Of a stretch of DNA of 64,000 nt, positions 8,979 to 20,112 are shown piece after piece. Source of the stretch: Cupriavidus lacunae. Lineage in GTDB: Bacteria; Pseudomonadota; Gammaproteobacteria; Burkholderiales; Burkholderiaceae. The stretch covers positions 1 to 64,000 of the forward strand of contig NZ_QKWJ01000013.1 in the NCBI RefSeq assembly GCF_003353055.1, written 5' to 3'. The notes under the pieces were generated by a model. The model made no database searches. It was not told the origin of the DNA and was given only the letters and a program-made list of their open reading frames with translations. The translations under genes were made by a program, and so were the position numbers. Numbering within the stretch: the stretch's first letter is position 1; the number at the start of each line of letters is the position of its first letter.

Positions 8979-10073
8979 TCAGGGGTCGGGACTGGCAAGC
9001 CAGGAATCGAGCTGGGCCAGCGCGGCCACGCGGGCGACCGCATCGCCGCCGACGGTGACGCCCTGGGCCTTGCGCATGCCGGCGGGCACGTCGCGGCGGA
9101 TATGCAGCTCGCTGGTGCCGTCAAAGCCGTGATACGCGCCCGGGTAGATCTCCAGCCGGAAGCGCGCGTCCGGCTGGCGCGCCTGCACGGCGCTCTGCAG
9201 CATGGCGCAGCGGGTCGCGGGCGTCCAGTCGTCGGCGCCACCGATCAGCAGCAGCAGCGGCGCACGCAGGCGGAAGTCGTGCTGCTGCACGGCGCGCTTG
9301 CAGCCCGGGTAGAACGCCACCGCGCGCTCCACCTGGGGCGTGCCGGTCGGCCACGGGCGGCTGGCGTCGACGGTGGCCAGTACCGCCTGCGCGCCGTTGG
9401 ACCAGCCCAGCAGCACGATGCGCGCGGTGTCGACCGCGGGCTGCTGCGCCACCCAGCGCAGCGCGGCCAGCGTATCGGCGCGGCGCGTGCGGTCGTCGCT
9501 GCCGCGCGTGTCGATGGGCTCGGAGCAGATGCCCTGGGGCCTGCCGCGCGCGCTGAAGCTGTCGGGCATCAGCACGGCGTAGCCGCGTTCGGTCAGCCAG
9601 TGCGCGTATTCGCGATAGCGCTGCTGCAGCAGCGGCGCAACGTCCGTTTTGTCGGTTACCGCAGCGCCCGGCGTGCCCTCTCGCGAGGGGCGCGCGGACA
9701 GCAGGCCGCCGCAACCGTGCAAGGCTACCACCACGGGCAGCGCGCGCGGGGTGGCGCCCTCGCGCGGCAGGAACCAGTAGGCGGTCAGCGCGGGCGTGGC
9801 CGCATCGCCGCGCAGCTGGACGCGCTGCGCGGGTACGGCTGCCGTGGCAGTGGTAGTGCCCGGCGCAGCCCGGCTCACGTCATTCGGCGCCAGCACGCTG
9901 GCTGGGCTCAGCGGCGCCGGCTGCGCCAGTGCGGTGGCGGGCGGGTCCGGCGTATGCGCGGCCGCGCCAGCCAGCCATGCGCCCAGCCCCAATGCCACCG
10001 CGGCGCGCAGCAGCGCCAGCGCCGGGCGGGCGGCGCGCAAGGAGCGTTGCAGGGTGGCGGGTGCGTGGGTCAT
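8979..10073 (-). CDS. Exported alpha/beta hydrolase (dienelactone-hydrolase-like)
   Basis: A 364-residue protein with an N-terminal hydrophobic segment (about 17-40) that is probably a signal peptide or anchor, then a low-complexity Ala/Pro linker, then an alpha/beta-hydrolase domain from about residue 85. Visible motifs are the oxyanion loop ALHGCGG, the nucleophile elbow GWSNGA, an Asp in GGADDWTP and the late His in AYHGFDG. The nucleophile is Ser, not the Cys of classical dienelactone hydrolases. The substrate is unknown. It lies between a lipoprotein gene and gatB in the gat operon, all on the same strand. Confidence 0.8.
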   Translation of the reverse strand: MTHAPATLQRSLRAARPALALLRAAVALGLGAWLAGAAAHTPDPPATALAQPAPLSPASVLAPNDVSRAAPGTTTATAAVPAQRVQLRGDAATPALTAYWFLPREGATPRALPVVVALHGCGGLLSARPSREGTPGAAVTDKTDVAPLLQQRYREYAHWLTERGYAVLMPDSFSARGRPQGICSEPIDTRGSDDRTRRADTLAALRWVAQQPAVDTARIVLLGWSNGAQAVLATVDASRPWPTGTPQVERAVAFYPGCKRAVQQHDFRLRAPLLLLIGGADDWTPATRCAMLQSAVQARQPDARFRLEIYPGAYHGFDGTSELHIRRDVPAGMRKAQGVTVGGDAVARVAALAQLDSWLASPDP

Positions 10074-10090
10074 GACCGGCTTCGGTGGCT

Positions 10091-10570
10091 TCAGCGCGTG
10101 CGGGCGCAGGCGCCGGTGCCCGGCTCGAACATCACGGGCCAGGCTTCTTCATAGATGCCGGGGGTGCAGCGCTGCTGGCAGTTGGCGTGCGCCAGCGTGA
10201 CGCGGCGCGGCTCCTGCCAGACCATCAGCTTGCAGGCGCTGCCGTCGTTGGCGCGCAGCTCGATATGCGGCTTCTTCTGGACCTGGCGGAAGTCAGCCAG
10301 GTTGAAGCTGCACGAGCCGCGCTTGCCCACCCACAGCTTCCACGACAGCTGCTGCACGTTGTTGTTCGACACGCGCAGCTGGGCGTCCTCGCGGAAGCCG
10401 TCTTCTTCGGTGCGGCGGCAGTCGCCGGCCAGGTCGATATCGCGGCTGGCGATCGGCGCGGGGGGCGCGGGCCGCCCCGGCACGCCCGGCAGCGGGATGC
10501 AGCCGGCCACCGCCGCGGCAAGCGCGGCCGCGGCCATCAGGCGCAGAGTCAGCGAGGAGCGTGCGGTCAT
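10091..10570 (-). CDS. Putative envelope lipoprotein of unknown function
   Basis: A 159-residue protein with a lipoprotein signal peptide: positive N-terminus, hydrophobic core and a lipobox-like AVAGC at residues 20-24, so Cys24 would be acylated. The mature part contains several Cys residues that could pair in the periplasm (DCRR, GSCSF, ACKL, NCQQRC, ACARTR). No family is recognised. It starts three bases after the gatA stop and ends 17 bases before the hydrolase gene, so it is almost certainly co-transcribed with gatCA. Confidence 0.75.
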   Translation of the reverse strand: MTARSSLTLRLMAAAALAAAVAGCIPLPGVPGRPAPPAPIASRDIDLAGDCRRTEEDGFREDAQLRVSNNNVQQLSWKLWVGKRGSCSFNLADFRQVQKKPHIELRANDGSACKLMVWQEPRRVTLAHANCQQRCTPGIYEEAWPVMFEPGTGACARTR

Positions 10571-10572
10571 GG

Positions 10573-12078
10573 TCAGGCCTTGGCGGGACGGCGCAGGTGC
10601 CAGTCGGTCGCCTGCTGGAACGCATGCGCGGTCTGCAGCAGGCGCGCTTCGTCGAAGTAGTTGCCGATCAGCTGCAGGCCCACCGGCATGCCGGCTTCGC
10701 CGAAGCCGCACGGCACGCTCATGCCGGGCAGGCCGGCCAGGCTGGTGGACAGCGTGAAGATGTCGGCCAGGTACATCTGCACCGGGTCCGAGGTCTTCTC
10801 GCCCAGCTTCCACGCCACCGTCGGCGCCACCGGCCCCATGATCACATCGCACTGGGCGAAGGCGCGCTGGAAGTCGTCGGCGATGATGCGGCGGATCTTC
10901 TGCGCCTGCAGGTAATAGGCATCGTAGTAGCCGTGCGACAGCACGTAGGTGCCGACCATGATGCGGCGCTTGACCTCGGCGCCGAAGCCTTCGGCGCGGC
11001 TCTTCTTGTACATGTCGAGCAGGTCGCGGTACTCGGCCGCGCGGTGGCCGTAGCGCACGCCGTCAAAGCGCGACAGGTTGGACGAGGCCTCGGCCGGCGC
11101 GATTACGTAGTACACCGGGATCGACAGCTCGGTCTTGGGCAACGTCACCTCGACCAGCGTCGCGCCCAGCTTTTCATACTCGGCCAGCGCGGCGCGCACG
11201 GCCTGCTCGACATCGGCCGCGAGGCCCTTGCCGAAGTATTCCTTCGGCAGGCCGATGCGCAGCCCGGCCAGCGGGCGCTCGGCGCTGGCGCCGGCGCGGG
11301 GCTGGCCCAGCAGGCGGGTGTAGTCCTCGTCCACGCCGCCCTGCGCGGGCGGGATGCTGGTGGAGTCCCTGGGGTCGAAGCCGGCCATGGCGTTGAGCAG
11401 CAGCGCGCAGTCTTCGGCGCTGTGGGCCATCGGGCCGCCCTGGTCCAGCGACGAGGCGAAGGCGATCATGCCGTAGCGCGACACGCGGCCGTAGGTCGGC
11501 TTGATGCCGGTGATGCCCGAGAACGACGCCGGCTGGCGGATCGAGCCGCCGGTGTCGGTGCCGGTGGCGGCCGGTGCCAGGCCAGCGGCCACGGCCGCGG
11601 CCGAGCCGCCCGACGAGCCGCCGGGCACGCGGCTGGTGTCCCACGGGTTCTGCACCGGGCCGAAGTGCGAGTTCTCGTTGGACGAGCCCATCGCGAACTC
11701 GTCCATATTGGTCTTGCCCAGCGTGACCATGCCGGCGGCGGCCATGCGCTCGACCACGGTGGCGTCGAACGGGCTCTCATAATTGGCCAGCATCTTCGAG
11801 CCGGCGGTGGCGCGCCAGCCGCGCGTGACGAACACGTCCTTGTGCGCGATCGGCACGCCGGTCAGCGGCGCGGCCTCGCCGCGCGCGCGGCGTTCGTCGG
11901 CGGCGCGCGCCTGGGCCAGGGTCCGCTCGGCATCGACGTGGATAAAGGCGTTGAGCGCGGCGGCCTGCTCGATGCGGGCCAGGTACGCGCGCGCGAGTTC
12001 CTCGGCGGAGACGGAGCGCGCGGCCAGGGCGTCGGCAAGCTGGCGCAGGGAGGTCACGGAATCAGCGGAAAAGGGCAT
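10573..12078 (-). CDS. gatA: Aspartyl/glutamyl-tRNA amidotransferase subunit A
   Basis: A 501-residue amidase-signature enzyme. The catalytic Lys-Ser-Ser triad can be seen in [10 protein letters not shown] (Lys), the Gly/Ser-rich [14 protein letters not shown] loop and [14 protein letters not shown] (nucleophilic Ser). GatA releases ammonia from glutamine, which is channelled to GatB for amidation of misacylated tRNA. It follows gatC by about 96 bases and ends three bases before the downstream lipoprotein gene. Confidence 0.97.
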   Translation of the reverse strand: MPFSADSVTSLRQLADALAARSVSAEELARAYLARIEQAAALNAFIHVDAERTLAQARAADERRARGEAAPLTGVPIAHKDVFVTRGWRATAGSKMLANYESPFDATVVERMAAAGMVTLGKTNMDEFAMGSSNENSHFGPVQNPWDTSRVPGGSSGGSAAAVAAGLAPAATGTDTGGSIRQPASFSGITGIKPTYGRVSRYGMIAFASSLDQGGPMAHSAEDCALLLNAMAGFDPRDSTSIPPAQGGVDEDYTRLLGQPRAGASAERPLAGLRIGLPKEYFGKGLAADVEQAVRAALAEYEKLGATLVEVTLPKTELSIPVYYVIAPAEASSNLSRFDGVRYGHRAAEYRDLLDMYKKSRAEGFGAEVKRRIMVGTYVLSHGYYDAYYLQAQKIRRIIADDFQRAFAQCDVIMGPVAPTVAWKLGEKTSDPVQMYLADIFTLSTSLAGLPGMSVPCGFGEAGMPVGLQLIGNYFDEARLLQTAHAFQQATDWHLRRPAKA

Positions 12079-12174
12079 GACAGTCGGTTGGCATCAGGGG
12101 TGTTGTACTGGCGGGCGGCCGGCGGCGGACGGCAGTGCGGGTGTCGCGTGCGTGGCGTCCGGGCCGGGCGATGG

Positions 12175-12474
12175 TCATTCGATGACCTTGGGCACCAGGT
12201 ACAGGCCGTCTTCGGTGGCCGGCGCGGGGCGCTGGTAGTCGGCGCGGCGGTCGGTCTCGGTGACCACGTCCTCGCGCAGGCGCAGGACCATGTCGCGCAC
12301 GGCCGACAGCGGGTGGGCCAGCGGCTCGATGCCGGTGGTGTCGACCGCCTGCATCTGCTCGACCAGCGAGAAAAAGTTGTTCAGCTGCGCAAGCGTCTGG
12401 GCGGCTTCGTCATCGCTGGTTTCGATGCGGGCCAGGTGGGCGATGCGCTTGACGTCGGATAGGTCGAGGGCCAT
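12175..12474 (-). CDS. gatC: Aspartyl/glutamyl-tRNA amidotransferase subunit C
   Basis: A 99-residue protein of normal GatC length, beginning [17 protein letters not shown] and containing the [25 protein letters not shown] signature region. GatC wraps around the GatA-GatB interface and stabilises the amidotransferase. First gene of the gat operon, divergent from mreB. Confidence 0.96.
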   Translation of the reverse strand: MALDLSDVKRIAHLARIETSDDEAAQTLAQLNNFFSLVEQMQAVDTTGIEPLAHPLSAVRDMVLRLREDVVTETDRRADYQRPAPATEDGLYLVPKVIE

Positions 12475-14142
<1,668 letters not shown>

Positions 14143-14238
14143 GAAGGACGCTCACGTGGCGATGCGCGGCCTGCCGGATCGATCGATCAGGGCGGCGTCG
14201 CGGCGCCTCGCCAGCCGGGGCCAGGCCCCGGCAGCCCC

Positions 14239-14300
14239 CGCCGCCCGGTCGTGCCGCGCCCATCCCTGCACAGGATATGGGCGCGGCACGGCGGGCGGCG
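14239..14300 (+). promoter_or_regulatory. Very stable hairpin between mreB and mreC
   Basis: The arms 14251-14263 (GTGCCGCGCCCAT) and 14277-14289 pair perfectly around a 13-base loop. The stem then continues through one bulge and a GT pair into nine more pairs (14239-14247 with 14292-14300). No T-run follows, so it is not a classical intrinsic terminator. It could stabilise the mreB mRNA 3' end or attenuate readthrough into mreC, adjusting the ratio of MreB to the other subunits. Confidence 0.7.
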
Positions 14301-14338
14301 GGCCGTTTCCGCGTGGGCTCCGGCTTTTGTTCGGGTAA

Positions 14339-15301
14339 ATGGATTACTCCCCTCCGCCGCTCTTCAAGCAAGGCACCTCGGCTGTCGCCAGGCTGGTCCT
14401 GTACGTGGGTATCGCGCTGGCGCTGCTGGTGGTCGACGCCCGTTTCGACGCGCTCAGCGTGGGCCGGCAGGTTGCCGCCACCGTGCTGATGCCGGTCGAG
14501 CGCCTGGTGCTGACGCCGCGCGACGCGATGCGCACCATGTTCGACTACGCGCAGTCGTCGGCGATGCTTGCCACCGAGAACCGCGAACTGCGCCAGAACG
14601 CCGTGCAGCAGGCCCAGGCCTCGGTGCGCCAGGCGCAGCTCGAGGCCGAGAACAACCAGATGCGCAAGCTGCTCGGGCTGGCGCAGCAGTCGGCCACGCC
14701 GGTCACGGCGGCCGAGATTCTCTATGACGCGCGCGATCCCTACAGCCAGCGCATCGTGATCGACAAGGGCAGCCAGCACGGTCTGCGCGCCGGCTACCCG
14801 GTGATCGACGAGCGCGGCGTGGTGGGGCAGGTCACGCGCGTGTCGCCGTTCCAGTCCGAGGTGACGCTCCTGACCGACAAGGACCAGGCGATTCCCGTGC
14901 AGGTGGTGCGCAACGGCCTGCGCAGCGTGGCCTTCGGCGGCGCGCGCGCGGGCCAGCTGGACCTGCGCTTCATGGCCGCCGCCGCCGACCTGCAGCAGGG
15001 CGACCTGCTGGTGACCTCGGGCCTGGACGGCACCTACCCGCCGGGCCTGCCGGTGGCGAAGATCGTCCAGATCGAGCGCAAGGCCGATACCGCGTTCTCA
15101 CGCGTCTATTGCGAGCCGGTGGCCGGCGTGCGCTCGCACCGTCAGCTGCTGGTGGTGCGCTACGACGCGGCCATCCCCGCGCGCGAAACAGTCGAGGCCA
15201 AGCCGGAGGCGCCGCTCAGGGGCTCCAGGTCCGCCGCGGCGCGCGCTGCCGCCGACAGCGCGGCGGCTGCCAAGGCCGCGCCCGCCAAGGAGGCACCGTG
15301 A
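14339..15301 (+). CDS. mreC: Rod-shape-determining protein MreC
   Basis: A 320-residue bitopic protein: short cytoplasmic N-terminus, one membrane helix (about 18-35), a coiled coil (about 70-120, rich in Gln/Ala/Glu) and a periplasmic double beta-barrel (about 125-270) with the typical GLRAGYPVIDERGVVGQV stretch. The Ala-rich charged C-terminal tail (from about 280) is less conserved. MreC links MreB filaments to PBP2 and RodA. It ends in a four-base overlap with mreD. Confidence 0.96.
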   Translation: MDYSPPPLFKQGTSAVARLVLYVGIALALLVVDARFDALSVGRQVAATVLMPVERLVLTPRDAMRTMFDYAQSSAMLATENRELRQNAVQQAQASVRQAQLEAENNQMRKLLGLAQQSATPVTAAEILYDARDPYSQRIVIDKGSQHGLRAGYPVIDERGVVGQVTRVSPFQSEVTLLTDKDQAIPVQVVRNGLRSVAFGGARAGQLDLRFMAAAADLQQGDLLVTSGLDGTYPPGLPVAKIVQIERKADTAFSRVYCEPVAGVRSHRQLLVVRYDAAIPARETVEAKPEAPLRGSRSAAARAAADSAAAAKAAPAKEAP

Positions 15302-15810
15302 CCAATCCCCAATACCTGCTGCGGCCGGTCAATCCCGCCTTTATCGCTTTCAGCTTCGTGCTGGCGTTCCTGTTCAACCTGATGCCCTGGGGCACCACGC
15401 TGTGGATTCCCGACATGGTGGCGCTGGTGCTGGTGTTCTGGAACATCCACCAGCCGCGCAAGGTGGGCATGGGCGTGGCCTTCCTGCTGGGCCTGCTGAT
15501 GGACGTGCACGATGCCCGGCTGCTGGGCGAGCACGCGCTGGCCTACACGCTGCTGGCCTACTTTGCCATCACCATCCACCGCCGCGTGCTGTGGTTCACC
15601 GTCTACACCCAGGCGCTGCATGTGCTGCCGCTGCTGTTCATCGCACACGCGGTGCCGGTGCTGATCCGGCTGGCCATGGGCGCGCCGCTGCCGGGCTGGC
15701 CGCTGCTGCTGGCGCCGGCTATCGAGGCGCTGCTGTGGCCGCTGGCCACCAGCCTGCTGCTGGCGCCGCAGCGCCGTTCGAACGATGTCGACGAAACCCG
15801 TCCGATCTGA
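15298..15810 (+). CDS. mreD: Rod-shape-determining protein MreD
   Basis: A 170-residue polytopic membrane protein with five or so hydrophobic segments and the family motif LLGLLMDVHDARLLGEHAL. I chose the GTG at 15298 because it overlaps the mreC stop (GTGA) and gives the standard N-terminus; the frame is open further upstream only within mreC. MreD acts with MreC in the elongasome. Confidence 0.93.
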   Translation: MTNPQYLLRPVNPAFIAFSFVLAFLFNLMPWGTTLWIPDMVALVLVFWNIHQPRKVGMGVAFLLGLLMDVHDARLLGEHALAYTLLAYFAITIHRRVLWFTVYTQALHVLPLLFIAHAVPVLIRLAMGAPLPGWPLLLAPAIEALLWPLATSLLLAPQRRSNDVDETRPI

Positions 15811-15850
15811 CGCCGCACCTAAACGCTAATCTCCGGGCCCAAGCAGTACC

Positions 15851-18157
15851 ATGACCGAAATCCGCAACGTCGAACTGGAAATCGGCCGCTTCCGCATCCG
15901 CGTGGCGGCTGCGGCCCTGTTCACGGTGATCTGCTTTGGCCTGCTGTTCTCGCGCTTCCTGTGGCTGCAGTGGTACAAGCATGACCAGTACTCGGCCAAG
16001 GCCGAGGACAACCGCATCTCGGTGGCGCCGATCGAGCCCAACCGCGGCATCATCATGGACCGCAACGGGGTCGTGCTGGCGCGCAACTATTCGGCGTACA
16101 CACTCGAGGTCACGCCGTCCAAGCTGACCGATACGCTGGACAACACCATCGAGAGCCTGTCCGGGCTGGTCGACATCCAGCCGCGCGACCGGCGCCGCTT
16201 CAAGCGGCTGATGGAAGAGTCGCGCAGCTTTGAAAGCCTGCCGATCCGCAGCCAGCTGACCGACGAGGAAGTGGCGCGCTTTTCCGCGCAGCGCTTCCGC
16301 TTTCCGGGCGTGGACGTGCGCGCGCGGCTGTTCCGCCAGTACCCGCTGGGCGAGTCGGCCTCGCACGTGATCGGCTACCTGGGCCGCATCTCGCAGCGCG
16401 ACCAGGAACGCATCGAGGCCATGGACGAGGCCAACGACGCCGAGGGCGCCAAGTACGACCCGCGCAAGGATGCCGACAACTACAAGGGCACCAACTACAT
16501 CGGCAAGATCGGCCTGGAGCAGAGCTACGAGAGCGAGCTGCACGGCCTGACCGGCTTCGAGGAAGTGGAAGTGAGCGCGGGCGGGCGCCCGATCCGCACG
16601 CTGTCGACCTCGCCCGCCACGCCCGGCAACAACCTGATCCTGTCGCTCGATATCCGCCTGCAGCAGCTGGCCGAAGCGCTCTACGGCGACCGCCGCGGCG
16701 CGCTGGTGGCAATCGAGCCGTCCACCGGCGACATCCTGGCCTTTGTCTCCAAGCCGACCTACGACCCCAACCTGTTCGTGGAAGGCATCGACACCAATAC
16801 CTGGAACGAGCTCAACAGCTCGCCCGACAAGCCGCTCCTGAACCGACCCCTCAGGGGCACCTATCCGCCAGGCTCGACCTACAAGCCGTTCATGGCGCTG
16901 GCGGCGCTGGCCACCGGCAAGCGCACCGCCAACTGGGGCATGCACGATCCCGGCTTCTTCACGCTGGGCAACCATACCTTCCGCGACGACAAGCCGGGCG
17001 GGCACGGCTGGGTCGACATGCACAGCTCGATCGTGCAGTCGTGCGACACCTACTACTACGCGCTGGCGCGCGACATGGGCGTCAACGGCATCCATGACTT
17101 CATGAAGCCGCTGGGCTTCGGCCAGATCACCGGTATCGATATCGAGGGCGAAAGCCGCGGCATCCTGCCGTCGACCGAATGGAAGCGCCGCGCCTACCGC
17201 AAGCCCGAGCAGCAGAAGTGGTACGACGGCGAGACCATTTCACTGGGCATTGGCCAGGGCTACAACAGCTTCACCATCCTGCAGCTGGCGCAGGCCACCT
17301 CGGTGATCGTCAACAACGGCAGCGTGATGAAGCCCCACCTGGTCAAGGCAGTGGAAGACGCGGTCACGCGCAAGCGTTCGCTGACGGTGCCCAAGGAAAG
17401 CTATCGCATTCCGCTCAAGCAGGCCGATATCGATGTGATCAAGCGCGCCATGGTGGCGGTGACGCACTCCGGCACGGCCGCGCGCGCGTTTGCCGGGGCC
17501 GCCTATGAGTCGGCGGGCAAGACCGGCACGGCGCAGACCTACAGCCTGGGCAAGGGCGAGAAGTACAACCACCACGCGCTGGACGAGCGCAAGCGCGACC
17601 ACTCGCTGTACACGGCCTTCGCGCCCGCGGACAACCCCAGGATCGCGATCGCGCTGATCGTCGAGAACGCCGGCTTCGGCGCCGCGGTGGCCGCGCCGAT
17701 CGCGCGCAAGGTGATGGATTACTACCTGACCGGCAAATGGCCGGCGGAACTGGAAGCCATCGCGCCGCCGGAAGCCGAGCGCATGGCGGGCCGGCCGCCG
17801 GTGGATACGCCGAGCGTGTTTACCACCGGCCAGACCGCCAGCATCGCCAGCGCCACGGTGATGTCGGGCGGCGGCGCGCCGGCCAGCGGCGCAGCCGCCA
17901 GCGCGGTGGCCGCGGCCTCGGGCGCGCGCACCGGCGCCTCAGACGTGATCGCGGCAGCGCTGGACCCGGCCGCGATCGCGCCGGCCTCGGCCGTGCAGAC
18001 GCTGGACGAACGCATGCTGCAGGCGCTCGGCCACAGCAAGCCGAAATTGCCGCCGCCGGCCTCAGCGCCGCTCGTGCCGGCCAAGGCGCCCGCGCCCAAA
18101 CCACGCGTCAAGCCCGTGGCTGCCAAGGCAGCCAGCGGCGCCGACGCCACTCGCTGA
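15851..18157 (+). CDS. mrdA: Penicillin-binding protein 2 (elongasome transpeptidase)
   Basis: A 768-residue class B PBP. It has an N-terminal membrane helix (about 15-40), the pedestal domain (60-250) and the transpeptidase domain with the active-site STYK (Ser342), SCD (397-399) and KTG (557-559) motifs. PBP2 crosslinks peptidoglycan in the side wall with RodA, encoded 11 bases downstream. It is longer than E. coli PBP2 (about 630 residues) because of an Ala/Pro-rich, positively charged tail from about residue 645, which looks disordered. Confidence 0.97.
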   Translation: MTEIRNVELEIGRFRIRVAAAALFTVICFGLLFSRFLWLQWYKHDQYSAKAEDNRISVAPIEPNRGIIMDRNGVVLARNYSAYTLEVTPSKLTDTLDNTIESLSGLVDIQPRDRRRFKRLMEESRSFESLPIRSQLTDEEVARFSAQRFRFPGVDVRARLFRQYPLGESASHVIGYLGRISQRDQERIEAMDEANDAEGAKYDPRKDADNYKGTNYIGKIGLEQSYESELHGLTGFEEVEVSAGGRPIRTLSTSPATPGNNLILSLDIRLQQLAEALYGDRRGALVAIEPSTGDILAFVSKPTYDPNLFVEGIDTNTWNELNSSPDKPLLNRPLRGTYPPGSTYKPFMALAALATGKRTANWGMHDPGFFTLGNHTFRDDKPGGHGWVDMHSSIVQSCDTYYYALARDMGVNGIHDFMKPLGFGQITGIDIEGESRGILPSTEWKRRAYRKPEQQKWYDGETISLGIGQGYNSFTILQLAQATSVIVNNGSVMKPHLVKAVEDAVTRKRSLTVPKESYRIPLKQADIDVIKRAMVAVTHSGTAARAFAGAAYESAGKTGTAQTYSLGKGEKYNHHALDERKRDHSLYTAFAPADNPRIAIALIVENAGFGAAVAAPIARKVMDYYLTGKWPAELEAIAPPEAERMAGRPPVDTPSVFTTGQTASIASATVMSGGGAPASGAAASAVAAASGARTGASDVIAAALDPAAIAPASAVQTLDERMLQALGHSKPKLPPPASAPLVPAKAPAPKPRVKPVAAKAASGADATR

Positions 18158-18168
18158 AGGAGACGCGC

Positions 18169-19311
18169 ATGGATCGACGCCGCGTCCTGTCATTCATCAA
18201 GTCCGCGCTGAGCGGCTTCGACAAGCCACTCTCGCTGATCGTCTTCCTGTTGTTCGCCACCGGCATCGTGGCGCTGTACTCGGCCGCCATCGACATGCCG
18301 GGCCGGGTCGAGGACCAGCTGCGCAACATTTTGCTGTCCTACGTGGTGATGCTGGTGATCGCCTACCTGCCCACGCAGACGCTGATGCGGGTGGCGGTGC
18401 CCATGTACACGGTCGGGGTGGCGCTGCTGATCGCGGTGGCCATGTTCGGCCTGATCCGCAAGGGCGCGCGCCGCTGGCTCTATGTCGGCATGGTGATCCA
18501 GCCGTCCGAAATCATGAAGATCTCGATGCCGCTGATGCTGGCCTGGTACTTCCAGAAGCGCGAGGGCGTGATCAAGTGGTTCGACTTTGTCGTGGCGCTG
18601 CTGCTGCTGCTGGTCCCGGTCGGCCTGATCGCCAAGCAGCCCGACCTGGGCACGGCGCTGCTGGTGATGGCGGCGGGCGTGTACGTGATCTACTTCGCGG
18701 GCCTGTCGTGGAGGCTGATCCTGCCGCTGCTGGGGCTGCTGGTGGTCGCGGTCACGCTGCTGATCACCTTCCAGAACGACATGTGCGCGCCGGGCGTGAA
18801 CTGGCCGGTGCTGCACGACTACCAGCAGCACCGCATCTGCACGCTGCTGGACCCGACCACCGACCCGCTCGGCAAGGGCTTCCACACGATCCAGTCGATC
18901 ATCGCGATCGGCTCCGGCGGGGTGCAGGGCAAGGGCTGGCTCAAGGGCACGCAGACGCACCTGGAGTTCATTCCGGAAAAGCACACCGACTTTATCTTCG
19001 CCGTGTACTCGGAAGAGTTCGGCCTGATCGGCAACGCGTTGCTGCTGGTGCTGTACCTGCTGCTGATTTTCCGCGGCCTGTTTATCGCGGCCAATGCGCC
19101 GACGCTGTTCTCGCGGCTGCTGGCGGGGTCGATCACGCTGATCTTCTTCACCTACGCCTTCGTCAACATGGGCATGGTCAGCGGCATCCTGCCGGTGGTG
19201 GGCGTGCCGCTGCCGCTGATGAGCTATGGCGGCACCGCGCTGGTGACGCTGGGTGCGGGCATCGGCATCCTGATGAGCATTTCGCGGCAGAAGCGGCTGA
19301 TCCAGACGTAG
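18169..19311 (+). CDS. rodA: RodA, SEDS-family peptidoglycan glycosyltransferase
   Basis: A 380-residue membrane protein with about ten transmembrane helices. SEDS-family marks include QPSEIMKI, AKQPDLGTALL, the long periplasmic loop with SGGVQGKGWLKGTQTHLEFIPEKHTDFIFAV, and the C-terminal PLPLMSYGGTALV. RodA polymerises lipid II with PBP2. The start at 18169 has a strong AAGGAG and removes the out-of-frame-looking N-terminus of the longer frame. Last gene of mreBCD-mrdA-rodA. Confidence 0.97.
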   Translation: MDRRRVLSFIKSALSGFDKPLSLIVFLLFATGIVALYSAAIDMPGRVEDQLRNILLSYVVMLVIAYLPTQTLMRVAVPMYTVGVALLIAVAMFGLIRKGARRWLYVGMVIQPSEIMKISMPLMLAWYFQKREGVIKWFDFVVALLLLLVPVGLIAKQPDLGTALLVMAAGVYVIYFAGLSWRLILPLLGLLVVAVTLLITFQNDMCAPGVNWPVLHDYQQHRICTLLDPTTDPLGKGFHTIQSIIAIGSGGVQGKGWLKGTQTHLEFIPEKHTDFIFAVYSEEFGLIGNALLLVLYLLLIFRGLFIAANAPTLFSRLLAGSITLIFFTYAFVNMGMVSGILPVVGVPLPLMSYGGTALVTLGAGIGILMSISRQKRLIQT

Positions 19312-19324
19312 CGCGGCACGCGTC

Positions 19325-19360
19325 AAAAGGGGGCCACGGCTGAGCCGCCGGCCCCCTTTG
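19325..19360 (+). terminator. Probable terminator of the mre operon
   Basis: The stem AAAGGGGGCC/GGCCCCCTTT encloses a smaller CGGC-TGA-GCCG hairpin and lies 14 bases after the rodA stop. The T-run is only three bases, so termination may be partial. Confidence 0.65.
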
Positions 19361-19400
19361 CTAAACTGCCACCCACTTTACCTCTACCGGTCCACGCCCC

Positions 19401-20087
19401 ATGAACGCCCAAGACGTTGCCGCCTACCTGCAGAGCCATCCTGAATTCTTCGAAGAGCACGCCGAACTGCTGGCCGCGGTGCAGCTGACCAGCCCGCACA
19501 GCCACCGTGCCGTGTCGCTGCAGGAGCGCCAGATGGAAATCCTGCGCGAGAAGAACAAGGGCCTGGAGCTGCGCCTGGCGGACCTGGTCCGCCACGGCCA
19601 TGACAACGACCGCACCCAGCAGCGCATGCACGCCTGGCAGCTGCGCCTGCTGGCCGAGGCCGATTCGCACGCGCTGCCCTATGCCGTGCAGGACGGCCTG
19701 CAGCAGGTGTTCGACGTGCCGGCGGTGGCGCTCAGGCTGTGGGATGTCGCCGAACAGTACGCGCACATGGAAGTGGCGCAGGGCGCCAGCGAAGACCTGC
19801 GCATCTTTGCCGAAGGCCTGCGTGCGCCGTTCTGCGGCAGCAACAGTGGCTTCGAGGCCGCGGCGCTGCTGGAGCGCGACGACATCACCTCGCTGGCGAT
19901 GGTGACGCTGCGCGTGCCGTTGCGCGCCGGCGATGCCGAGGCCGGTGCCGACGTGCGCGGTGCCGCCTTCGGCCTGCTGATGCTGGGCTCGCCCGATCCG
20001 CGCCGTTTCCACGAAGGCATGGGCACCGCCTACCTGTCGCAGATCGGCGAAGTTGCGGGCGCCGCGCTGCACCGGCTGCGCGACTGA
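19401..20087 (+). CDS. DUF484 family protein
   Basis: A 228-residue protein with the DUF484 layout: an N-terminal helical part beginning MNAQDVAAYLQSHPEFFEEHAELL, a short coiled coil (about 45-75) and a GAF-like domain (about 85-225). Its biochemical role is not established. The gene is next to xerC, as DUF484 genes also are in many other proteobacteria, so a tie to XerC or chromosome handling is often suspected but not shown. Confidence 0.88.
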   Translation: MNAQDVAAYLQSHPEFFEEHAELLAAVQLTSPHSHRAVSLQERQMEILREKNKGLELRLADLVRHGHDNDRTQQRMHAWQLRLLAEADSHALPYAVQDGLQQVFDVPAVALRLWDVAEQYAHMEVAQGASEDLRIFAEGLRAPFCGSNSGFEAAALLERDDITSLAMVTLRVPLRAGDAEAGADVRGAAFGLLMLGSPDPRRFHEGMGTAYLSQIGEVAGAALHRLRD

Positions 20088-20112
20088 GGCGCGACGGCCT
20101 CCGCCTGACCCC

